From positions 1 through 14,867 of the forward strand of contig CAJQOB010000158.1 in the NCBI GenBank assembly GCA_905479845.1: a stretch of DNA of 14,867 nucleotides, read 5' to 3'. Of this stretch, positions 7,840 through 13,453 are shown one piece after another; position 1 is the stretch's first letter; each line of letters starts with the position of its first letter. Position numbers and translations under genes: made by a program. The notes beneath the pieces were generated by a model. That model was not told where the DNA came from. It made no database searches and saw only the letters and a program-made list of their open reading frames with translations. Source of the stretch: an uncultured Flavobacteriales bacterium (lineage in GTDB: Bacteria; Bacteroidota; Bacteroidia; Flavobacteriales_D; Crocinitomicaceae).

Positions 7840-7874
7840 ATCGGGAGGTTCATTTTGAGTCTCCCGATTTTTTT
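7840..7874 (+). terminator. Rho-independent terminator of hmgA-hppD
   Basis: A perfect 8-bp stem (7840-7847 with 7861-7868) around a 13-base loop is followed by a run of seven T (7868-7874). It lies 65 bp after the hppD stop. A smaller hairpin without a T tract (7782-7794) sits between. Confidence 0.85.
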
Positions 7875-7877
7875 GTG

Positions 7878-7889
7878 GACTTGCAAGTC
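7878..7889. repeat. 12-bp perfect palindrome GACTTGCAAGTC
   Basis: The twelve bases equal their own reverse complement, and they start three bases after the hppD terminator T tract. The half-site GACTTGC recurs at 7991-7997. This may be a protein binding site, or the remains of a transcript 3' end. Confidence 0.5.
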
Positions 7890-7970
7890 ATAAATATGAG
7901 CTTCGAGTGCCTCAACCCTTGCATGACTGGTACTGGAAGCGTCTGTGCGTTAGTGATCTTAGCAGAAAGC

Positions 7971-8067
7971 TCTTGACGATTTTCCGGAAAGACTTGCCGC
8001 GGTGAGCACGTCCCGAAAGGGGAACGCCCAACTTAACTCAAGAATCAGGTCGGACAATCGGAAAATC
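7971..8067 (+). ncRNA. Candidate structured RNA of unknown class
   Basis: Nested pairings can be traced on the plus strand. The closing stem is 9 perfect pairs (7978-7986 with 8059-8067). Inside it are a 5-pair stem (7991-7995 with 8047-8051), a 4-pair stem (8001-8004 with 8025-8028) and a terminal CCC-GAAA-GGG hairpin (8012-8021) with a GNRA tetraloop; the tetraloop sets the strand. A further 6-base complementarity (7971-7976 with 8038-8043) would make a pseudoknot with the closing stem. I recognise no Rfam family; it is not tmRNA, RNase P or SRP RNA by their conserved cores. No promoter was seen for it. It could be a chance fold. Confidence 0.25.
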
Positions 8068-8135
8068 CAGCAAATCCAACACCGCCGAAGAAGAAAAAGC
8101 ACTGCTTTTGATTTCCAGCGAAGCTAATCCAAGAT

Positions 8136-8200
8136 CCACCATTCACCGACAAAAGCAAACAAGCGGTACAACTCACCTACTTCTGACCACCATTCACCGA
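8136..8200 (+). repeat. Two 14-bp direct repeats upstream of the LiaF-LytSR promoter
   Basis: CCACCATTCACCGA occurs identically at 8136-8149 and 8187-8200, 51 bp apart start to start, which is close to five helical turns. The second copy ends 30 bp before the -7 element, where an activator would bind. Each copy also contains CACC twice, 7 bp apart. They are likely regulatory sites, perhaps for the LytTR regulator encoded downstream. Confidence 0.5.
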
Positions 8201-8230
8201 TTTACCCTTTCTAGACCAAAGTTGCTATCT

Positions 8231-8238
8231 TACATTTG
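8231..8238 (+). promoter_or_regulatory. -7 promoter element of the LiaF-LytS-LytR operon
   Basis: TACATTTG is an exact TAnnTTTG match, 23 nt before the first gene of the operon. No TTG is visible at the -33 distance, which fits a promoter needing an activator. Confidence 0.55.
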
Positions 8239-8261
8239 ATCCATAACGAAAAACAAACATC

Positions 8262-9008
8262 ATGGAACAATTTGACGCTGACTACAGAAAAAGAGAACAA
8301 CAATCAAAAATTTTAGCTGGTGTGCTAGTAATAGCATTCGGTACACTTTTCCTACTGGATCGATCAGGAATAGATATTCCGAACTGGATCTACTCCTGGA
8401 AAATGATCTTAATAGCAGTTGGAGTAGTATCACTGATAAAACACAATTTCCAAAAGTTTTGGGCTTATGTTCTAATCGGAGTTGGCGCCGTATTCCTTAT
8501 CAATGAATTTCAACCAAACATGATTGATAGAGGATTAATTGTTCCCGTGGTAGTAATTGGAGTTGGTGTAACAATTCTTTGGAAAGCATTGGGATTTGAT
8601 AAGCACTCCCGAAAGAACAAGGACTTTGAAGCTGTAGTCTTTGACTCTTCAGAAGAAGCGAGCGCAGATTATTTTGAGACAAGCACAGTTTTTGGAGGAA
8701 CAGAAAAGACGGTAATTAGTAAAAACTTTCGAGGAGCGAAAATCACATCCGTATTCGGTGGAACAGAATTAAACCTGACTCATGCCGATCTTCAACAACC
8801 GGCAATAATCGATGCAACGACAGTTTTCGGAGGACTAACAATTGCAGTACCTGCGGATTGGAGATTGCAGTCGGAATTAACCACGATCTTTGGCGGAGTG
8901 GAAGAAAAACGACCTATGGTTAACGCCTCAGAAATGGACGACAATAAAGTTTTAATCCTAAAAGGAAATTGCTTCTTTGGAGGAGTTGAAATTCATAACT
9001 ACCTATAG
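8262..9008 (+). CDS. LiaF-like membrane protein with FGG beta repeats
   Basis: The 248-residue protein has a short cytoplasmic start, then four predicted membrane helices (about 17-33, 44-60, 66-82, 91-109). A soluble C-terminal half carries five evenly spaced hydrophobic-FGG turns: VFGGT (143-147), VFGGT (164-168), VFGGL (188-192), IFGGV (209-213) and FFGGV (238-242). This is the layout of LiaF/DUF5668-type proteins: a membrane domain plus a cell-wall-active-antibiotic-response-like beta-solenoid. In Firmicutes, LiaF restrains the LiaS kinase under envelope stress. Here the next two genes encode a LytS-type kinase and LytTR regulator, with one base between the first stop and the next start. 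I infer that it senses envelope state and modulates that kinase. The ligand is unknown. Confidence 0.85.
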   Translation: MEQFDADYRKREQQSKILAGVLVIAFGTLFLLDRSGIDIPNWIYSWKMILIAVGVVSLIKHNFQKFWAYVLIGVGAVFLINEFQPNMIDRGLIVPVVVIGVGVTILWKALGFDKHSRKNKDFEAVVFDSSEEASADYFETSTVFGGTEKTVISKNFRGAKITSVFGGTELNLTHADLQQPAIIDATTVFGGLTIAVPADWRLQSELTTIFGGVEEKRPMVNASEMDDNKVLILKGNCFFGGVEIHNYL

Positions 9009-9009
9009 A

Positions 9010-10047
9010 ATGAATATCCAAAAGCAAAGTATATTCAATTACAGGATGGTCCAATTGATCATCCTGCTTTTTGCTGTCAGCACTCTTCCTATTATCCATT
9101 TGGTAAAGGCAGACGCTCTTGTGCGCAGCATTCTAATTGATGCTGGAGTTCAAATTGGAACATTACTCCTTTTTCTTGTGATCATCACAGTAATCCAACG
9201 ATACTTTCACACCAACAAAGTATTTGGGCTACCGAACCTATCGAGTACCGCATTGTTTTCCGGTCTTTCGTTGTTAATTATTTACTCGTTAACGCGGTAC
9301 TTTTCTGATGAATCAGCCTACTCCAATTTTGTTCAAACAACCATCATTGTTCGCGGAGTTATTATTCTATTGTGCTTCCTTTTGATAACAGCTGTTCTGT
9401 GGATCGATCAAGAACACTTACACGTTAAACGGATTCAATCGTACGCTGTGGACAAAGAACGCGAAGCCGTTCGAATCGAGCTTAACAGCCTGCAACAAAA
9501 GTTCAAGCCTCATTTCTTATTCAACAGCTTGAACTCTATTAGCGCTTTGACAGTATCAGACCCGAAAAAAGCTAGAGAAATGGTTCATCTACTCTCCGAC
9601 TTCATGCGCCGTGCTGTGAAGGAAGATGATCAAGAATTGATTCCTTTGAGTGATGAAATCGAACACCTGAATCGATATATCGCCATTGAACAAATCAGGT
9701 TTGGAGATCGCCTCAATGTCGTGATCGACATCGAAGAGAACGCCCTTGACAAAAAAGTGCCCTCCCTGATTCTTCAACCCATCATAGAGAACGCCATTAA
9801 ATATGGGCTCTACGGTTCCCTAGATCAGGTGGAGATCTCAATTTCGATAAAATACCTTCAAGATAAAATCGATGTAATTGTCAAAAACCCATTTGACCAA
9901 GATGCTCAGCGTGCTTCTTCTGGGACGGGATATGGGTTAACATCCATCAGAAAGAAAATTTTCCTCATTTACGGTCAACAACAGCAGCTGAATACTTCTT
10001 CGGAAAATGGCCAATTCACTACCCACTTAACTATTCCAGTACTATGA
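9010..10047 (+). CDS. LytS-type sensor histidine kinase
   Basis: The 345-residue protein has four membrane helices (about 13-33, 41-64, 80-97, 111-131), a short linker, and a His_kinase (LytS/YehU family) domain. The phosphoacceptor is His168 in FKPHFLFNSLNSI (165-177). The ATP-binding lobe has the N box PIIENAIKYG (257-266) with Asn261 and the glycine loop GTGYGL (305-310). It has no extracellular sensor domain, so the LiaF-like neighbour may provide the sensing. I take the ATG one base after the LiaF-like stop. An in-frame ATG at 8977 would add 11 residues and overlap that gene by 32 nt. The stop overlaps the regulator's ATG (ATGA), as in a coupled pair. Confidence 0.92.
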   Translation: MNIQKQSIFNYRMVQLIILLFAVSTLPIIHLVKADALVRSILIDAGVQIGTLLLFLVIITVIQRYFHTNKVFGLPNLSSTALFSGLSLLIIYSLTRYFSDESAYSNFVQTTIIVRGVIILLCFLLITAVLWIDQEHLHVKRIQSYAVDKEREAVRIELNSLQQKFKPHFLFNSLNSISALTVSDPKKAREMVHLLSDFMRRAVKEDDQELIPLSDEIEHLNRYIAIEQIRFGDRLNVVIDIEENALDKKVPSLILQPIIENAIKYGLYGSLDQVEISISIKYLQDKIDVIVKNPFDQDAQRASSGTGYGLTSIRKKIFLIYGQQQQLNTSSENGQFTTHLTIPVL

Positions 10048-10772
10048 TTAAAGTATTAATTATCGACGATGAGCCTTTGGCGCGATCAATTGTTCGTTCA
10101 TTCCTTCAAGAAAAACCAGAATATGAAATTGTTGGTGAATGCTCGAACGGATACGAAGGCTTAAAATCAATTGATGCCTTAAAACCTGATTTAGTATTCC
10201 TCGATATTCAAATGCCTAAGATCAATGGTTTTGAAATGTTGGAACTCGTCGACGAACCTATTTCTGTCATCTTTACGACCGCTTTTGACGAATATGCACT
10301 GAAAGCTTTCGAAACATCAGCAGTAGATTACCTCCTAAAACCATTTTCGGAACAACGATTCGACCGGGCGCTCACAAAGTGGAAAGGAACTCAACAGAAA
10401 GACGTCTCGTCATCTTTTGGAGAAATCTCAAAACAACCGGACGACCATTTGCGCATCGTGATTAAAGATAAAAACTCGATAAAAATAATTCCAATTCAGG
10501 ATGTGATTTATCTTGAGACATATGACGATTATGTGAAGGTTCATACCAATGAGAAAACCTATCTCAAAAAGAAGACGTTGACGTATTACGAGAAAACCTT
10601 GGATCGACAACAGTTTGTACGAATTCATAGATCATTTATTTTGAATCTCAATGAGCTAACTGGAATCGAACCTTTCGAAAAAAATAGCTATCGGGCTGCG
10701 CTAAAGAATGGTGAACGAATACCAATTAGTCGATCATCGTATGGACCTTTGAAAGAGTCTTTAGGAGTGTAA
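10044..10772 (+). CDS. LytTR-family response regulator
   Basis: The 242-residue regulator has a receiver domain (1-120) with acidic IIDDE (6-10), the phosphorylated Asp54 in VFLDIQMP, the Thr switch in FTTAFDEYA (77-85) and Lys99 in LLKPF. A LytTR DNA-binding domain follows (about 136-240), recognisable by YLETYDDYVKVHT (156-168) and FVRIHRSFILNL (191-202). Such regulators bind pairs of direct repeats upstream of envelope and adhesion genes. It overlaps the kinase gene by 4 nt, so the two form one signalling pair. Its target may include its own operon, whose promoter has a duplicated 14-mer upstream. No terminator is obvious after it. Confidence 0.95.
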   Translation: MIKVLIIDDEPLARSIVRSFLQEKPEYEIVGECSNGYEGLKSIDALKPDLVFLDIQMPKINGFEMLELVDEPISVIFTTAFDEYALKAFETSAVDYLLKPFSEQRFDRALTKWKGTQQKDVSSSFGEISKQPDDHLRIVIKDKNSIKIIPIQDVIYLETYDDYVKVHTNEKTYLKKKTLTYYEKTLDRQQFVRIHRSFILNLNELTGIEPFEKNSYRAALKNGERIPISRSSYGPLKESLGV

Positions 10773-10850
10773 AAAGGGCCTGTGCTAGAATCAAAATTAA
10801 AAAATGTTACTTTATTTTCTTTAAAAAGTACCCATTCTGATAACTGTTTC

Positions 10851-10884
10851 GTCATATTGCGAAATAGATTTATTGCAATATGAC
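10851..10884 (+). promoter_or_regulatory. 10-bp inverted repeat before tryptophan dioxygenase
   Basis: GTCATATTGC (10851-10860) and its exact reverse complement (10875-10884) flank a 14-base AT-rich spacer. No T run follows, so a terminator is unlikely. It ends 63 bp before the -7 element of the next gene and could be an operator or an mRNA 3' hairpin of the regulator operon. The rest of the 202-bp gap shows only AT-rich sequence and a 6-bp A/T stem (10808-10830). Confidence 0.45.
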
Positions 10885-10947
10885 CGACAAATTCGCTTTC
10901 AATTCCACAAAGTGATCGAAATCATATTCTGACCAATTTGATTTCCT

Positions 10948-10955
10948 TAAATTTG
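10948..10955 (+). promoter_or_regulatory. -7 promoter element of tryptophan 2,3-dioxygenase gene
   Basis: TAAATTTG is an exact TAnnTTTG match 19 nt before the ATG, the same spacing as at deoC. Confidence 0.5.
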
Positions 10956-10974
10956 ACCAACCGAACAAATTATC

Positions 10975-11925
10975 ATGGAGAGAAAAGAACTCATCGAAGC
11001 GATTGTTGCAAAGTACGAAGCAATGGGACAGAATCCCGATACGCATCTATCAGGATTGTTATACGCCGAACCAATGACTTACTGGGATTTCATTCAAGTG
11101 GATGCCTTATTAGGTTTGCAAACCCAACGTACCCAACTTCCCGATGAAATGGTCTTTATAATGTACCATCAAATAAATGAGTTACTGTTCAAAATGATCC
11201 TTTGGGAAGGGAAACAGATTTCCTTCACTGAAGATATCGGACCTGAAAAGTTTTCGATGCACTTAATGCGCATTAGTCGCTACTTCGATATGCTCTCTAA
11301 CTCATTTGACATCATGGGCGAGGGAATGGAAGTTGAACAATACATGAAATTTCGAGATACTTTAACTCCTGCAAGCGGATTTCAATCTGCTCAATACAGA
11401 AAAATTGAAATTGCCTCAACAGAACTGATCAATCTAATCGACTTTAGATTTAGAAAAACAATTGATCGTGATACACCGTATGAGCACGCGTTTAATAACA
11501 TGTATTGGCAAGCAGCCGGTATAGATCACAAAACAGGTGAAAAGAACAAATTGATCCTAAATTTCGAGAAGAAATACAAGAAAGAGCTGATCACTTGGAT
11601 GAAAGAGTACAACACTGTCAACCTGTGGACAAAGTTCAAATCTCTACCGGATTCTCACAAGAAAGATGTTCAATTAGTGAATGCAATGCGTCACTATGAT
11701 CACACTGTAAATATTGACTGGGTAATGCACCATTATGATGCGGCAGCCAAGTACTTGGATAGCGGTGAAGTAAATGTTGAGGCAACTGGAGGAAGCGATT
11801 GGCACAAATACATGCACCCACGTTACCAACGAAGAATTTTCTTCCCAGAATTATGGAATGAAGAAGAATTGGCTAATTGGGGAATCGACAACCTTAAAGG
11901 ATACAAAGTTCTAACAGAAGTTTAA
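10975..11925 (+). CDS. kynA: Tryptophan 2,3-dioxygenase
   Basis: This heme enzyme converts L-tryptophan to N-formylkynurenine, the first step of the kynurenine pathway. The 316 residues contain the distal pocket motif FIMYHQINELLFKMIL (61-76) with His65, the substrate carboxylate-binding segment FRDTLTPASGFQSAQYR (126-142) with Arg127, a proximal heme histidine in VMHHYDAAAKYL (250-261, His252 or His253), and ATGGSDW (270-276), matching the GTGGS loop of known enzymes. The length is a little above the roughly 280 residues of Xanthomonas TDO and below human TDO. Residues about 180-245 are a variable lysine-rich helical insert. It has its own promoter and no kynurenine-pathway partner nearby. 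The only other candidate, indoleamine dioxygenase, lacks these motifs. Confidence 0.93.
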   Translation: MERKELIEAIVAKYEAMGQNPDTHLSGLLYAEPMTYWDFIQVDALLGLQTQRTQLPDEMVFIMYHQINELLFKMILWEGKQISFTEDIGPEKFSMHLMRISRYFDMLSNSFDIMGEGMEVEQYMKFRDTLTPASGFQSAQYRKIEIASTELINLIDFRFRKTIDRDTPYEHAFNNMYWQAAGIDHKTGEKNKLILNFEKKYKKELITWMKEYNTVNLWTKFKSLPDSHKKDVQLVNAMRHYDHTVNIDWVMHHYDAAAKYLDSGEVNVEATGGSDWHKYMHPRYQRRIFFPELWNEEELANWGIDNLKGYKVLTEV

Positions 11926-11934
11926 TCTTATCAC

Positions 11935-11942
11935 TACCTTTG
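11935..11942 (+). promoter_or_regulatory. -7 promoter element of purE
   Basis: TACCTTTG is an exact TAnnTTTG match in the 35-bp gap after kynA, 18 nt before the purE start. purE therefore probably has its own promoter as well as any read-through. Confidence 0.5.
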
Positions 11943-11960
11943 TCCAAAGCTTAAAATACC

Positions 11961-12446
11961 ATGGCAGAAGTAGGAATTATTATGGGTAGTACATCGGATC
12001 TTCCGGTGATGCAAGACGCAGCAGATATTTTGGATGAATTGGGCGTTGCCTACGAGTTGGATATCGTTTCGGCTCACAGAACTCCAGAAAAAATGTTCGA
12101 TTATGCAACGAATGCCCACAAACGTGGAATTAAAGTAATCATTGCAGGTGCTGGAGGTGCAGCGCATCTTCCTGGAATGACAGCTTCCATGACTCCACTT
12201 CCCGTAATTGGTGTTCCAGTAAAATCTAGAAACTCTATTGACGGTTGGGATAGTATTCTATCTATCCTTCAAATGCCAGGAGGTATTCCTGTTGCAACGG
12301 TAGCTCTTGATGGAGCAAAAAACGCTGGAATCTTAGCTGCAAAAATCATTGGATCTTCCAATCCTGAATTACTTGAACGCTTGTTGAAGTACATGGATGA
12401 ACTGAAGCAGAAAGTACTTGATGGGGCTGAGAAAGTAAAGAAGTAA
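11961..12446 (+). CDS. purE: N5-carboxyaminoimidazole ribonucleotide mutase
   Basis: The 161-residue class I PurE moves the carboxyl group of N5-CAIR to give CAIR in purine synthesis. The nucleotide loop GSTSDLPVM (9-17), the catalytic histidine in SAHRTP (His39) and the glycine-rich GAGGAAHLPGM (63-73) are all present. The length is normal for a stand-alone, octameric class I enzyme. The partner purK is not in the window. Its neighbours are unrelated catabolic genes, so the location looks incidental. A promoter element lies 18 nt upstream and a strong terminator 28 bp downstream. Confidence 0.97.
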   Translation: MAEVGIIMGSTSDLPVMQDAADILDELGVAYELDIVSAHRTPEKMFDYATNAHKRGIKVIIAGAGGAAHLPGMTASMTPLPVIGVPVKSRNSIDGWDSILSILQMPGGIPVATVALDGAKNAGILAAKIIGSSNPELLERLLKYMDELKQKVLDGAEKVKK

Positions 12447-12474
12447 TATTACTCAAGCATATTGTATAAAAACA

Positions 12475-12506
12475 AAATAAGGCAGCCCTTTCGGACTGCC
12501 TTATTT
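12475..12506. terminator. Bidirectional terminator between purE and the convergent T9SS gene
   Basis: An 11-bp perfect stem (12475-12485 with 12496-12506) has a GC-rich top and A/T-rich base, so T-rich tracts follow it on both strands. It stands between converging genes and can serve both. Confidence 0.9.
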
Positions 12507-12527
12507 ATTACCTGAATTTGCTATTCG

Positions 12528-13427
12528 TTACTCAACGATTAACTTCTCTGTTGACAAGATAGCACCATCGTCAACTATGTTGATTAAATATATTCCCGAA
12601 TTGAACGAGCTTACATCTACCCTTTTGGTTTCGTCCAAGGCGATTTCAGCTCTGTAAATCACTTTACCTGACATTTCGTAAATGATAATTTCCGGGTGGT
12701 TAATCAGAATTTCATCCGACCATCCAGTCAGGGTAATATTTACATAATCACTAGAAGGATTTGGAACTGATACAAGATGTAATTCTCCAATTTCAACTTG
12801 TTCGTCAAATTGAGTCAGCGATTTTGTCGATGACCCATCAGATCCGCCCTTCGTTCCACAGGAGCATGATCTACTCGACCAATCAGATTTTGTCCCATTA
12901 GCACAATCTGATCGCACTATCCAAGAGTAGCAGCGTCCATTTGGAATATTCATTGATGTACCTGTTCTTGGAAAAATGAATGTGAACATTGGATCCGTAG
13001 AATTAGGACAACAAGTAGGATCATTCAATATGATTTCGACTTCGTATGAGACCGCACCCGATACAGGAGTCCAGAACAAGGTTTGAAAAGTGGCATCTGG
13101 ATTTATTCCAGGCTGGCAATCCATAAACGTTGGAGGCCCTAGTATTTGACAATCACAATGCACGTAATCGAAACTCTCTTGATACGAAAGTGTTTGAGTA
13201 CACCCTGTATTATCAACGATGGTATAAATCACTTCAATTGTATACGTACCATTCGCAGGGAATGTAACTTGAACATTATTTGTATTTGTGGTGTTATCTA
13301 AAATCAAGCTACCGCTTGAATCATAAACCTTGAAGTTATATGTGTCATACATCGCAACATTCGAACACCCATCAATCGTTGGAACTGAAATCGAGTATGT
13401 AGAACAATCATTTGGAAACTGTTTCAA
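12528..13427 (-). CDS. T9SS type A sorting-domain protein lacking a signal peptide (5'-truncated)
   Basis: The C-terminal 83 residues (about 217-299) form a type A T9SS sorting domain: VPNPSSDYVNITL (221-233), IIIYEMSGKVIY (247-258), VDVSSFNSGIYLINI (270-284) and a basic EKLIVE end. Before it are a cysteine-rich PKD-like region (about 10-95) and a fibronectin III-like domain (about 98-190) with WTPVSGAVSYEVEI (119-132). T9SS cargo needs a Sec signal peptide, and none exists. The frame opens at a stop codon at 13467-13469 and has no ATG before the mature-looking sequence; the first usable start is a TTG at 13427. Upstream DNA belongs to the preceding gene. An out-of-frame ATGAAAATG at 13438 hits a stop after four codons and may be the relic of the true start. 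It is probably a broken gene, or one expressed by unusual means. Confidence 0.75.
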   Translation of the reverse strand: MKQFPNDCSTYSISVPTIDGCSNVAMYDTYNFKVYDSSGSLILDNTTNTNNVQVTFPANGTYTIEVIYTIVDNTGCTQTLSYQESFDYVHCDCQILGPPTFMDCQPGINPDATFQTLFWTPVSGAVSYEVEIILNDPTCCPNSTDPMFTFIFPRTGTSMNIPNGRCYSWIVRSDCANGTKSDWSSRSCSCGTKGGSDGSSTKSLTQFDEQVEIGELHLVSVPNPSSDYVNITLTGWSDEILINHPEIIIYEMSGKVIYRAEIALDETKRVDVSSFNSGIYLINIVDDGAILSTEKLIVE

Positions 13428-13453
13428 ACCATTTTCATGATTCTCAAACTTGA

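Larger units (their letters stand above)
7875..8261. other. Gene-free stretch of 387 bp with palindrome, repeats and a possible RNA
   Basis: No convincing protein-coding frame is present on either strand. The stretch is visibly richer in G and C than most intergenic DNA here. It holds, in order, a 12-bp perfect palindrome (7878-7889), a nested set of inverted repeats (7971-8067), a small A/T hairpin (8095-8109), a 14-bp direct repeat (8136-8149 and 8187-8200) and the promoter of the next operon (8231-8238). Confidence 0.7.

Noticed and set aside
7897..7914. tRNA T-arm-like hairpin with TTCGAGT loop
   Set aside because: The arm needs a bulge, there is no matching acceptor, D or anticodon arm nearby, and no CCA-compatible 3' end.
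7599..7976. 125-codon open frame overlapping the hppD end and its terminator
   Set aside because: It is out of frame with hppD, runs through a strong terminator and the palindrome, and its translation has no recognisable protein character.
8044..8072. Resemblance of TCAGGTCGGA to the SRP RNA core
   Set aside because: The compact GGAA-tetraloop hairpin and following AGCAGC of SRP RNA are absent.
8095..8109. A/T hairpin AAAAGC-ACT-GCTTTT as a terminator
   Set aside because: No T tract follows on the plus strand and no gene ends nearby on the minus strand.
8977..9009. Upstream ATG for the histidine kinase, overlapping the LiaF-like gene
   Set aside because: The ATG at 9010 sits one base after the preceding stop and gives a normal LytS start; the 11 extra residues match nothing I know.
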